Shown here one piece after another: positions 7,897-17,268 of a stretch of 40,065 nt of DNA. This stretch comes from Duncaniella sp. Lineage in GTDB: Bacteria; Bacteroidota; Bacteroidia; Bacteroidales; Muribaculaceae. Under the pieces are notes generated by a model. The model saw nothing but the letters and a program-made list of their open reading frames with translations, did no database searches and was not told where the DNA came from. The stretch covers positions 1-40,065 of the forward strand of contig NZ_JAIDEN010000113.1 of assembly GCF_029054785.1 (NCBI RefSeq), in the 5' to 3' direction. The first letter of the stretch is position 1; each line of letters opens with the position of its first letter. A program made the translations under genes and the position numbers.

Positions 7897-8571
7897 TTAA
7901 AAACATCCGCTGTTGGCACGGATTGTGAACACGATGGCCTGGATGATGAACAGGAGGACAACGATGGTGGTCCACCAGCAGCCGATTGCCTTGAGGCGGG
8001 GGAGCCAGGTGTCATTGTCCCATCCGCAGCTCTGGAACATTGACCAGAAACCGTGGTTCATGTGGAACCAGAGAGCGATGAAGCCGATGATGTAGATGAT
8101 CGGAGTCCAGATGCAGCTGAAGGCTACATTGATGAAGTAGATACCGTTCTGAGGATCGGGTTCGTGTACACCCATGATCTCAGCGAGCTGCATTTTTGCC
8201 CAGAACTGGATGAGGTGAACTACAAGGAAGGCGATGACCACGATACCGAGCACGAGCATGTTCTGCGATGCCCATTCAACCTGAGCGGGTTTGCGGACCA
8301 CGTCGTAGCGGTCGTTGCCACGGGCCTTGCGGTTCTGAATAGTCAGCCACAAGGCATAGCAGATGTGGATGATGAAAAGCGCGGCGAGACCCATAGATGC
8401 AACCAGTGCATACCAGTTGGCACCAAGGAAAGCGCAGACTGCATTATAACCGTCGGGCCAGAAGATAGCCACACCGTTCATCAGACAGTGAAACGTGACA
8501 AATAGGACAAGGCATAAGCCCGTGAGTGCCATCACGAACTTCCTTCCTATGGATGAGCAAGTTAACCACAT
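7897..8571 (-). CDS. frdC: Fumarate reductase/succinate dehydrogenase cytochrome b subunit
   Basis: 224 aa with five predicted membrane helices, matching the single-subunit di-haem class B anchor (Wolinella/Bacillus type). Candidate haem-ligand His residues sit in helices: VTFHCLMNG, LFIIHICYA, LVVHLIQFW and ALWFHMNHGFWSMF. It exchanges electrons with menaquinone. It is the first gene of the operon, as is typical for class B sets, with a good promoter 65-100 bp upstream. The start codon ATG at 8571 leads into SSIGRKFVMALTGLCLVLF, a standard N-terminus for this family. Confidence 0.95.
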   Translation of the reverse strand: MWLTCSSIGRKFVMALTGLCLVLFVTFHCLMNGVAIFWPDGYNAVCAFLGANWYALVASMGLAALFIIHICYALWLTIQNRKARGNDRYDVVRKPAQVEWASQNMLVLGIVVIAFLVVHLIQFWAKMQLAEIMGVHEPDPQNGIYFINVAFSCIWTPIIYIIGFIALWFHMNHGFWSMFQSCGWDNDTWLPRLKAIGCWWTTIVVLLFIIQAIVFTIRANSGCF

Positions 8572-8642
8572 AGTAGTTTGGAAATGGATTAAAGTTATTT
8601 AAATGAATTAGGAAATTGATGCTATTGAACTGTTTTATAGCG

Positions 8643-8673
8643 CAAAGTTACGGCAAAACATCGGTCTTTACAA
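8643..8673 (-). promoter_or_regulatory. frdCAB promoter
   Basis: On the minus strand: TTG (8671-8673), 20 bp, then TAACTTTG (8643-8650). This is a full match to the Bacteroidetes housekeeping consensus. Transcription should begin near 8638, leaving a leader of about 65 nt before frdC. Confidence 0.75.
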
Positions 8674-8719
8674 GGATTAAAGAAAAATTTCTTTAACCGG
8701 GACGAAAGAAAGTTTAAGA

Positions 8720-8915
8720 GGGTGTTTCATAACAAGAGTTAAAATCTGAGCGAAAGTTTTGAGATGGATATGGATCTGAATCGAAGGAGCATAGCGAGCT
8801 ATGTGACTGATATGAAGAGTCATAGGCGCCCAAAACTTTCGCAGGCGACGGTATTGTTGTTTTTTTCTGTCAATAATTTCATGTGTGAGAATTTAACTTT
8901 TGCTATGAAACACCC
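8720..8915. repeat. Structured repeat element, complete copy (about 196 bp)
   Basis: Both ends match as inverted repeats: GGGTGTTTCATAACAAGAG at the left and, reading inward from the right, GGGTGTTTCATAGCAAAAG; about 25 of 28 positions agree. Inside is a second inverted pair, GCGAAAGTTTTG (8750-8761) against CAAAACTTTCGC downstream. The centre holds a small palindrome, CATAGC-GA-GCTATG, and GACT...AGTC. A second copy starts at 39815 and matches the core with only about ten differences over roughly 150 bp. No transposase is inside; small open frames are incidental. It resembles a MITE-type non-autonomous element or a folded-RNA repeat. I see nothing else in 8916-9050 apart from AT-rich sequence before the next promoter. 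Confidence 0.75.
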
Positions 8916-9051
8916 TATAACATTTTTCATTTCTGGTATTGTGCGGGCGGTGTGACGTTGTTGTGTGAAGAGTCCGATAGATTATTTCTATAATATTATT
9001 AGGTGTAAAACATTGCGCTGATTTATTAGTATTATTTAACTAAATAAATCG

Positions 9052-9081
9052 TTGCTGGGAATTTTGATGTTCATACCTTTG
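9052..9081 (+). promoter_or_regulatory. Promoter of the TonB-type barrel gene
   Basis: TTG at 9052-9054, 19 bp, then TACCTTTG at 9074-9081: a full consensus match. The predicted start of transcription falls at about 9086-9089, only a few bases before the ATG at 9091, so the mRNA would be nearly leaderless. Confidence 0.7.
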
Positions 9082-9090
9082 CATTTAGCC

Positions 9091-11991
9091 ATGAAAAAGT
9101 TAATTTTGTTTACATTATATTTGTCGGTTGTCTTTAATGCATATTCCGTTGATCGTGATTTCTGGCTGACAGGTCAGATCAAGGAATCTGTCGGAAAAAC
9201 GGATCTTCTGAAGGCCATGATCATTTTGTTTGATGCGGAGGGCAATCCGTCGGATACCATCAAAGAGACGAAAACAATGCGCTATAAGATGGGAGAGATG
9301 AGTGAGATCTCGTTTTTTTCTATTCCCGTGCAGCGCAAGGATTCGACTTATGTGTTTGACGTGGCGTGTGAGGGATACATGACGCAAACTGTGACTTACA
9401 GAGTGGAGAATGTTGGAAAGCGTGAAGCGACACGCAAAGTTCCGACTGTCTATCTCGACCGCGCTCCTCATAAATTGGGCGAAGTGACGGTCACTGCCTC
9501 CAAGATTAAGTTTTATAATAAAGGTGATACGATTGTCTATAATGCCGATGCTTTTCAGCTGGCCGAAGGGTCGATGCTTGACGCTCTGATCGCACAGCTG
9601 CCGGGTGCCGAACTGAATGACGACGGACAGATCAAGGTAAACGGCGAGTTTGTCGAGTCGCTGCTGCTCAACGGCAAAAAGTTTCTTGACGGAAACAATA
9701 AACTGATGCTTGAGAACATCGGGGCCTATACGGTCAAGAGTGTCGAAGTTTATAAGGGGCAGACAGAGGAGGAAAAGTGGCTCGACGATCCGTCGCGTCA
9801 AAAGCATCTGACGATGGATGTCAGACTCAAGCGGGAGTATAATGTAGGTCTGATTGTCAATGCCCAGGGTGGCTACGGTACTGAGGACCGCTACACCGGG
9901 AGGCTCTTTGCCTCATGGTTCAACCCGACAACGCGCCTGACACTTCTCGGCAATGTCAACAATCTCAACGACAACCGTCAGCCGGGCAAGAATGACACAT
10001 GGACACCGGAAATGATGCCGTCAGGGACCAAAAAATATAGCATGGGCGGTTTCAATTATGACTATGAGAGTCCGGAACGCGACCGTCAGGCCAACGGTTA
10101 TCTGACATTCGAGCAGACAACAAACAACAATCGCCTGACTACGGCCCGTACAAATTTCCTGGCCGGAGGAGACACTTATGAAAACAGTTTTGACAATAGC
10201 CGCAACCGCGAGACCAAAATCCAGACCCAGCATGTATTGCGCCGGATGAAACAGCAGATAATGTACGGACTTTTTCTCAAAGGACGTTATACCCGCAAGG
10301 ATAACGAGTCATATTCCGTCGGCGCAACGTTTGACAGCGAGCAGAAAGACATTACAATGAAGGCTCTGGAGGCGATTTATTCTGACGGGACTCCGGAGAG
10401 GCTCGACGCCATAATCAACCGTTCGATCACCCGCACTGACGGGGCAAGCAGAGATTGGGAAGGGCAGGCTTTTCCGAATTTTGCATATAAGATACCGAAA
10501 TCAAGAGACCGGATATCAATTGAAATCGGGGTGAAATACAGGCAGAATAAAGAAGAACGTTGGCGTGACCACAACATCAACTATGGTGCTGATCCGGTTC
10601 CGGCTTATCGCCGCCGTCAGTTTTTCGACAATTCTCCGAACCATACGTTGACTCTGATCAATAATCTTACATACTCTACCGGATATAGAAATTTCAGTTT
10701 CAGTCTGAATTATGAGTATCGTTTTCTTGATCAGGAAAAAGATTCCTATATGTATGCGCTCGACCGCCTTCCCGATATGGGAATTTTCGGGGTGATTCCT
10801 GCCGGTTATCTTGATTCGTTCGATCCGGCCAACAGTTACACTTCGCGCCTGATTGAAAATACGCATACTCTGAAACCAGTGGTGTGGTATGACACCGGAT
10901 TCAGTAACGGAAATTCTCTCAATATCCTGTTTACACCATCGCTTGCACTGAAACACAGTCATCTGGACTATTGGCGTGACGGACGTGACTATCTGGTCAC
11001 CCGCAGTGATTTCTTTGTCAAGGCCGCAAAATCCGATATCCACATCGACCTGGGTTTAGGGCGGGTCGGCGGAAAGCGCAAAAGGCGGCAGTTCCGCAAT
11101 TTTATGGTATACCGCTGGATTATAGAACCGAAAACGCCTAATCTGATGGATATGGTCGATGTGGTCAATGATTCGGATCCGCTCAACATCACGGAGGGCA
11201 ATCCTGACTTGAAACTTGAGTATAAACACACTCATAGCCTGGAATGGAAATACACTCCTGAAGTGCGCCACATTATGAATATGCTGCGCGGAAGCTATTC
11301 ATGGACAGATGATGCTCTGACGCGAGGCTATGTCTACAATACGTCGACCGGTGTGCGCCGGATCCGCACCTATAATGTCAACGGCAACTCCTCTGCGGCA
11401 CTGACTGACAATTTTTCGTTCCAGTTCGGTAGCAAGGATCAGTTTTCGCTGTCGTCCAATACAAATGCGAATCTCATGCGTTACAGCGATATGATCGGGG
11501 TGGATCTCGATGAGCCGGCTCTTTCGAAAGTCCGCACATGGACTTTGAGCGAGAAGCTGGGGCTGACATGGCAGATCGGCCAACAGAGCCTTCAGCTGGG
11601 TGTTGACTATACAAACCGTCACACGACATCGTCGCGCGAGGATTTTGCTGCGATTGATGCCGATCATCTGAATTACGGATTTATCGGCCAGTTCAGACTG
11701 CCGGGCGGCTTTGGAATCAGTACCGACTTCATATTCTACTCCCGTAAGGGCTATGGCATTAAGGAACTTGACACCACTGATGCCATCTGGAACATGCGTC
11801 TGACATATTGTCCGCCGCGGGCAAAGAAATGGGTGTTTATGGTCGACGGTTTCGACATGTTGCGTCAGCTTTCCAATGTCAACTATGCCGTCAACGCCGC
11901 CGGACGTACTGTCAGCTACTCCAATGCTTTGCCACGCTATCTGCTTTTCTCTTTGCAGTACCGCTTGAATATCCAGCCGAAGAAGCGCTGA
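9091..11991 (+). CDS. TonB-dependent-receptor-like outer-membrane beta-barrel protein
   Basis: 966 aa from the ATG at 9091. Order: signal peptide MKKLILFTLYLSVVFNAYS; a carboxypeptidase-regulatory-like beta domain (about 25-130); a plug-like domain (about 135-260) with LGEVTVTASKIKFYNKGDTI and GSMLDALIAQLPGAELN...VNGEFVESLLLNGKKF; then a barrel rich in aromatic beta strands ending in YLLFSLQYRLNIQPKKR. This matches the Bacteroidetes outer-membrane barrel family of the OMP_b-brl_3 type, related to TonB-dependent receptors. No SusD-like partner or polysaccharide genes are adjacent, so the substrate is unknown. The upstream in-frame TTG at 9052 and ATG at 9067 would put the start inside or before the promoter and are rejected. 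Confidence 0.88.
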   Translation: MKKLILFTLYLSVVFNAYSVDRDFWLTGQIKESVGKTDLLKAMIILFDAEGNPSDTIKETKTMRYKMGEMSEISFFSIPVQRKDSTYVFDVACEGYMTQTVTYRVENVGKREATRKVPTVYLDRAPHKLGEVTVTASKIKFYNKGDTIVYNADAFQLAEGSMLDALIAQLPGAELNDDGQIKVNGEFVESLLLNGKKFLDGNNKLMLENIGAYTVKSVEVYKGQTEEEKWLDDPSRQKHLTMDVRLKREYNVGLIVNAQGGYGTEDRYTGRLFASWFNPTTRLTLLGNVNNLNDNRQPGKNDTWTPEMMPSGTKKYSMGGFNYDYESPERDRQANGYLTFEQTTNNNRLTTARTNFLAGGDTYENSFDNSRNRETKIQTQHVLRRMKQQIMYGLFLKGRYTRKDNESYSVGATFDSEQKDITMKALEAIYSDGTPERLDAIINRSITRTDGASRDWEGQAFPNFAYKIPKSRDRISIEIGVKYRQNKEERWRDHNINYGADPVPAYRRRQFFDNSPNHTLTLINNLTYSTGYRNFSFSLNYEYRFLDQEKDSYMYALDRLPDMGIFGVIPAGYLDSFDPANSYTSRLIENTHTLKPVVWYDTGFSNGNSLNILFTPSLALKHSHLDYWRDGRDYLVTRSDFFVKAAKSDIHIDLGLGRVGGKRKRRQFRNFMVYRWIIEPKTPNLMDMVDVVNDSDPLNITEGNPDLKLEYKHTHSLEWKYTPEVRHIMNMLRGSYSWTDDALTRGYVYNTSTGVRRIRTYNVNGNSSAALTDNFSFQFGSKDQFSLSSNTNANLMRYSDMIGVDLDEPALSKVRTWTLSEKLGLTWQIGQQSLQLGVDYTNRHTTSSREDFAAIDADHLNYGFIGQFRLPGGFGISTDFIFYSRKGYGIKELDTTDAIWNMRLTYCPPRAKKWVFMVDGFDMLRQLSNVNYAVNAAGRTVSYSNALPRYLLFSLQYRLNIQPKKR

Positions 11992-12017
11992 CAGGCACTG
12001 AAGAATGTCCGGAGGAG

Positions 12018-12039
12018 TGACAGATGAAAAAATCTGTCA
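12018..12039 (+). terminator. Hairpin after the barrel gene
   Basis: TGACAGAT paired with ATCTGTCA, 6-base loop, 27 bp after the stop. There is no clear T-run, so termination strength is uncertain. Confidence 0.45.
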
Positions 12040-12056
12040 GTATAATTGCACATTTT

Positions 12057-12087
12057 TTGAAAATATAGCGAATATTGTGTATTTTTG
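12057..12087 (+). promoter_or_regulatory. plsC promoter
   Basis: TTG (12057-12059), 20 bp, then TATTTTTG (12080-12087). This fits the consensus and predicts a start of transcription near 12092, about 20 nt before the ATG at 12112. It excludes a longer reading of plsC from 12085. Confidence 0.7.
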
Positions 12088-12111
12088 CTGCGATTTTATC
12101 TCACAATATCC

Positions 12112-12831
12112 ATGATTATTCTCTATCGCATTTATCAGGTTCTGATAATGATTCCATTGCTCGCAGTGGCAACTGTCATTGCGGCTGTCGTCGCTGTTGC
12201 CGGCTCGGCTCTCGGTTTCGGGCGATGGTGGGGCTACTATCCTCAGATTTTATGGGCCAGGCTGTTCTGCTTGCTCGCCTTTGTCAGAGTGACTGTCAGA
12301 GGGCGCGAGAATATAGATCCGAAAGTCAGCTATGTGTTCGTTGCCAACCACCAGGGGGCGTATGACATTTTTACAATTTACGGCTATCTCGGACATAATT
12401 TCCGCTGGATGATGAAGCAGAGTCTGCGGAAGATTCCTTTTGTCGGCTGGGCATGTGCGTGGTCGCAGCAGATTTTTGTGGACAATTCCTCCGTATCGGC
12501 CACACGGCGCACCATGCAGCAGGCCGAGCGTCAGCTGAGCGGTGGCATGTCGCTGGTGGTTTTCCCTGAAGGCGCGAGATCATGGACCGGTAAGATGGCC
12601 CGCTTCAAGAAAGGAGCTTTCCGCCTGGCGGTAGAGTTCAATCTGCCTGTTGTGCCACTGACAATCGACGGCGCCTTTGACGTCTTGCCGCGCTTTAAGA
12701 AAATGCCCGTTCCGGGTCATATATATCTGACAATCCACAAACCGATCTATCCTGCGGCAGAGGGCCATGATCTGGCTGCGCTTATGGAGGAGTCGCATAA
12801 AGAGATTGAGGACGGTTTGCGCAAGGCCTGA
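12112..12831 (+). CDS. plsC: 1-acyl-sn-glycerol-3-phosphate acyltransferase
   Basis: 239 aa from the ATG at 12112. It transfers an acyl chain to lysophosphatidic acid at the inner membrane to make phosphatidic acid. Features: an N-terminal membrane helix (residues about 5-40), the acyltransferase HX4D motif in VANHQGAYDIF, the substrate motif FPEGARSWTGKMARFKKGAF, and VVPLTIDGAFDVLPRF. The length is normal. The longer in-frame start at 12085 overlaps the promoter -7 box. It is transcribed alone between two hairpins. PlsC-family proteins can have other acyl acceptors, for example lyso-ornithine lipids, so the exact substrate is by family. Confidence 0.9.
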   Translation: MIILYRIYQVLIMIPLLAVATVIAAVVAVAGSALGFGRWWGYYPQILWARLFCLLAFVRVTVRGRENIDPKVSYVFVANHQGAYDIFTIYGYLGHNFRWMMKQSLRKIPFVGWACAWSQQIFVDNSSVSATRRTMQQAERQLSGGMSLVVFPEGARSWTGKMARFKKGAFRLAVEFNLPVVPLTIDGAFDVLPRFKKMPVPGHIYLTIHKPIYPAAEGHDLAALMEESHKEIEDGLRKA

Positions 12832-12876
12832 GAATAGGCAGAGCGAACCAAAACTTCCGTTCAAATGTTTAAAGTA

Positions 12877-12900
12877 CCGGTCGGCATCATTGCCGGCCGG
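12877..12900 (+). terminator. plsC terminator
   Basis: CCGGTCGGCA paired with TGCCGGCCGG (one G-T pair), TCAT loop, followed by CATTTGTTTT. Confidence 0.75.
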
Positions 12901-12939
12901 CATTTGTTTTGTCTTGACGTCCGGGAGAAATTGCCAATT

Positions 12940-12957
12940 TGTCAGTCGGGACTGACA
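12940..12957. promoter_or_regulatory. 8-bp inverted repeat upstream of groES
   Basis: TGTCAGTC-GG-GACTGACA, a perfect 8-bp inverted repeat with a 2-bp spacer. It lies about 11 bp upstream of the -24-like element before groES. It could be an operator or simply a hairpin; there is no direct evidence. It is not a CIRCE element. Confidence 0.4.
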
Positions 12958-12968
12958 GAGATGAAGAC

Positions 12969-12983
12969 TGGCACGGTTTGTGC
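12969..12983 (+). promoter_or_regulatory. Sigma-54-like (-24/-12) element before groES-groEL
   Basis: TGGCACGGTTTGTGC fits TGGCACG-N4-TTGC with one mismatch, with the invariant GG and GC exactly spaced. The expected start of transcription is about 12995, leaving a leader of about 90 nt before groES. I found no TAnnTTTG box in this intergenic region. The leader also holds an AT-rich palindromic run at about 13010-13024. Confidence 0.5.
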
Positions 12984-13084
12984 TCCTGTTTAATGATGGA
13001 AACCGTGTCATATATATTATATATAAGATGCGGATAAAGGAAATAAATAATATAAATTAACCAAATAACTAATATTAGGAACTT

Positions 13085-13360
13085 ATGAATATCAAACCAT
13101 TAGCAGACAGAGTGCTCATTATTCCCACTCCTGTTGAAGAAGTCACTGCCGCCGGCATCATCATTCCTGACACTGCCAAGGAAAAACCTCTCCGCGGCTC
13201 GGTGGTCGCTACCGGCAACGGCACTAAGGACGAAGAAATGGTTGTAAAAGCCGGCGACGAAGTCCTTTTCGGCAAATATGCAGGCTCCGAAGTGGAACTC
13301 GAAGGCACAAAATATCTCATCATGCGTCAGAGCGACATTCTGGCTGTTCTTGAGAAATAA
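13085..13360 (+). CDS. groES: Co-chaperonin GroES
   Basis: 91 aa, normal for Hsp10. Recognisable family segments: MNIKPLADRVLIIPTP, the mobile loop around EEVTAAGIIIPDTAKEKP (about 18-35), GSVVATGNG, and GDEVLFGKYAGSEVELEGTK. Seven GroES subunits cap the GroEL ring and close the folding chamber. It is the first gene of the groES-groEL operon, 29 bp before groEL. Upstream is a sigma-54-like element instead of the usual promoter, and there is no CIRCE repeat, so heat-shock control of the HrcA type is not indicated here. Confidence 0.97.
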   Translation: MNIKPLADRVLIIPTPVEEVTAAGIIIPDTAKEKPLRGSVVATGNGTKDEEMVVKAGDEVLFGKYAGSEVELEGTKYLIMRQSDILAVLEK

Positions 13361-13389
13361 TTATCAACTCTAAAAAAAATTACAGAAAA

Positions 13390-15027
<1,638 letters not shown>

Positions 15028-15064
15028 GCCTGTAAAACTTCCGCTTTTATATAGCAAATACCTA

Positions 15065-15108
15065 ACAGCCATCGGTCTTCGCTGAGGAGTCCGATGGCTG
15101 TCTTTTTT
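15065..15108 (+). terminator. groEL terminator
   Basis: ACAGCCATCGG paired with CCGATGGCTGT (11 bp), 15-base loop, then TTTTTT. A textbook intrinsic terminator 37 bp after groEL. Confidence 0.88.
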
Positions 15109-15244
15109 GCTCAATGAGGGGCATTCAGCCGTCGGTTATTCTGCCTCAGAATGTTGTTTTGGCTGTTTGAGGGATTATTTGTACTTTTGTCTCAAAGATT
15201 ATTAAGTAACTTTTGAAAATTAATTTATACTTGATGTGAGATTT

Positions 15245-15276
15245 AGAGGTTTAACTATTGTTTTTAAACAACCTCT
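15245..15276. repeat. End fragment of the repeat family
   Basis: Reads AGAGGTTTAACTATTG followed by TTTTTAAACAACCTCT. The right part is the reverse complement of the left end of the repeat copy at 39815 (AGAGGTTGTTTAACAACAAT...), and upstream TGTGAGA resembles the right interior of that element. It looks like a decayed or internally deleted copy and can itself fold as a hairpin. It occupies most of the 325-bp gap between groEL and the next gene. A weak promoter-like TTACTTTG lies at 15294-15301. Confidence 0.5.
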
Positions 15277-15352
15277 TAAGATCATTCTCGCAGTTACTTT
15301 GTAGAAACAGATTACGTTAAATATTTAAGAGCTAATTATCCAATCATAAATT

Positions 15353-16462
15353 ATGAATAAAAAAATTACAACACTGCTCACAGCCGCAACAATGGCCGTG
15401 AGCGCATGTTCGCTGAACGCACAGCCGAATTTTACGCTGACACTTCCGGTGCCCGCAGACAATAATAATACAATGGCTTATCTCATCAACTGGGACAAAA
15501 GCCAGAAAATCGACTCAGTTCTTGTGACAGACGGAGTTGTGAAATTCTCCGGTAATGTCGATGCTCCTTTCATCGGAACTGTCAGCATCAACGGCGGCCG
15601 CGGACCGGTTGTGATCATCGAACCGGGCAACATTGTGCTCTCTGAGGCAATGCAGGCATCAGGTACTCCGCTCAATGACAAGCTTGAAAGCTACATGCAG
15701 CGCCGCAATGAGATTGTCAAGGAATTCCGCACTCTCGACCAGAATGACTCCACTCAGATGGAAAAAGCCAAGGTTCTGGAACAGGAATACAATGGCATTT
15801 CAAAGAAGGCCTATTCCGAGAATGCCGGTACTCCTGTCGGTCTTTTCTGGTTCTTGCAGGACGCCTATGAGATGAGCCTCGCAGAGATTGATGCGGCAAT
15901 GGCCAAGGATCAGGCTCTCGCTGAATCAAAGCGTCTCGAATCACTCCGCACAGCTCTCCAGGCCAAGGAATCGACCTCGGAAGGCAAGCACTACAAGGAT
16001 TTCACCGTCAGCTATAACGGTAAGGAGGAAAAACTCAGTGACTATGTGAAACCGGGCCGCTTCACTCTGGTTGACTTCTGGGCAAGCTGGTGTGGCCCCT
16101 GCATCCGTCAGACAAAGGTTATCAAGGAACTCTATGCCAAATATAAGGACAAAGGTCTTGATGTGATCGGTGTGGCTGTATGGGATGAGCCTGACAACAC
16201 ATTCAGAGCCATCAAGCAGCACGATCTCCAGTGGCCCTGCATTGTCAATGCCCAGACCGTTCCGACTGATCTTTATGGAATTTCAGGTATTCCCTGCATC
16301 CTTCTGATCAATCCTGAAGGCATAATCATCTCGCGCGACAAGATGAGCGAAGAGCTGATCGAAGCTGTTGACAACGCAATGGCAGGTTTCCAGCCTCAGG
16401 CTGCCGCTTCGGTTTCGGCTGACAAGGATACAGCTGCTGTTGATTCGAAACTCATATTCTGA
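15353..16462 (+). CDS. TlpA-like thioredoxin-fold protein with N-terminal DUF4369-like domain
   Basis: 369 aa, exported. The signal is MNKKITTLLTAATMAVSAC; VSAC fits a lipobox, but cleavage at LNA-Q would make it a soluble periplasmic protein. The N-terminal beta domain (about 25-125: AYLINWDKSQKIDSVLVTDG and VKFSGNVDAPFIGTV) resembles DUF4369, common in Bacteroidetes. A helical linker follows (about 130-215). The C-terminal thioredoxin fold has WASWCGPCIRQ with Cys247 and Cys250 and the cis-Pro GISGIPCILLI. Such proteins reduce or isomerise periplasmic disulfides, or assist cytochrome maturation; the client is unknown. An Ala/Ser tail extends past the domain. Confidence 0.85.
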   Translation: MNKKITTLLTAATMAVSACSLNAQPNFTLTLPVPADNNNTMAYLINWDKSQKIDSVLVTDGVVKFSGNVDAPFIGTVSINGGRGPVVIIEPGNIVLSEAMQASGTPLNDKLESYMQRRNEIVKEFRTLDQNDSTQMEKAKVLEQEYNGISKKAYSENAGTPVGLFWFLQDAYEMSLAEIDAAMAKDQALAESKRLESLRTALQAKESTSEGKHYKDFTVSYNGKEEKLSDYVKPGRFTLVDFWASWCGPCIRQTKVIKELYAKYKDKGLDVIGVAVWDEPDNTFRAIKQHDLQWPCIVNAQTVPTDLYGISGIPCILLINPEGIIISRDKMSEELIEAVDNAMAGFQPQAAASVSADKDTAAVDSKLIF

Positions 16463-16484
16463 TCAGTAAAAGCATATTCAGACC

Positions 16485-17252
16485 ATGACAGAAAGAGATC
16501 TTAAGGATCTACTGGATACGGAGGCGGCGAGAATCAACTCGCCGTCTTTCGTTGGCGATGATCCTGTGCAGTTTCCGCATCGGTTTACGGATCTGCGCGA
16601 CATTGAACTTACGTCGCTTCTGACTTCAGGCATAGCCTGGGGCAACCGCAAGATGATCTGTCGCGACTGTGACAAGATGCTGGCCATGATGGACAACCGT
16701 CCTTATCAGTTTATGATGGACGAGGCCTATGAGGGTATGCCTGATGAGGTCAATATCCACCGCACTTTTTTCATCCGGCATCTGAAACATTATCTGCGCG
16801 GACTTCGTGCGATTTATTCGAGACACGGGACTTTGCAGGAATTTGCCCGCCATGAGCGGATTGCCGAGACAGAGGCTCCGGCGTGGACTCTGGTTGCCGC
16901 AATAAACCGTGAACTTGCGGCTGCTGATCCCGGAAAGACCGATCTGGCTTCGCGATGCCTGCCTCAGAATCTTGCGACTTCTGCCCTGAAGCGTGTCAAT
17001 ATGGCACTGCGTTGGCTTGTGAGAAATGACGGCATTGTCGATCTCGGAGTTTGGGATGTCCTGAAACCCTCGCAGCTCTACATCCCGCTTGACGTACATG
17101 TCGGAGACATCTCGCGCGAGCTTGGTCTGCTGACACGCAAGGCCAATGACCGCAAGGCAGTCGATGAGGTGACCGCACATCTGCGCCGGTTCAACCCTGA
17201 GGATCCCACGCTCTATGACTTTGCCCTCTTCGGCATCGGTATGAAACTTTGA
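16485..17252 (+). CDS. TIGR02757 family (DUF2400) protein
   Basis: 255 aa, the family's usual length. Typical segments are visible: PHRFTDLRDIELTSLLTSGI, AWGNRKMICRDCDKML, FIRHLKHYLRGLRAIYSRHG, KRVNMALRWLVRNDGIVDLGVW, PLDVHVGDISRELGLL and the ending DPTLYDFALFGIGMKL. The arrangement recalls the helix-hairpin-helix DNA glycosylase fold (NDGIVDLGVW with a following conserved Asp), but the biochemical role of the family has not, to my knowledge, been established. It is cytosolic with no signal peptide, starts 22 bp after the TlpA-like gene and is probably cotranscribed with it. Confidence 0.85.
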   Translation: MTERDLKDLLDTEAARINSPSFVGDDPVQFPHRFTDLRDIELTSLLTSGIAWGNRKMICRDCDKMLAMMDNRPYQFMMDEAYEGMPDEVNIHRTFFIRHLKHYLRGLRAIYSRHGTLQEFARHERIAETEAPAWTLVAAINRELAAADPGKTDLASRCLPQNLATSALKRVNMALRWLVRNDGIVDLGVWDVLKPSQLYIPLDVHVGDISRELGLLTRKANDRKAVDEVTAHLRRFNPEDPTLYDFALFGIGMKL

Positions 17253-17268
17253 AATTACGATCTTCGGC

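Noticed and set aside
7905..7925. TGGCACGGATTGTGA near the frdC end as a third sigma-54 site.
   Set aside because: It lies within the 3' end of frdC and lacks the GC at the -12 position.
8764..8955. A 63-codon open frame inside the repeat element.
   Set aside because: Most of it lies within structured repeat sequence; the second copy does not preserve the start or the 3' part of the frame.
9052..9090. A longer N-terminus for the TonB-type barrel gene starting at TTG 9052 or ATG 9067.
   Set aside because: The TTG overlaps the -33 element and the ATG precedes the predicted transcript start; MKKLILFTLYLS at 9091 is a standard signal peptide.
12940..12957. The inverted repeat before groES as a CIRCE/HrcA site.
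   Set aside because: CIRCE is TTAGCACTC-N9-GAGTGCTAA; this sequence and spacing differ.
13009..13025. AT-rich palindromic run in the groES leader as an operator.
   Set aside because: Simple TA-rich sequence easily forms symmetry by chance; there is no independent support.
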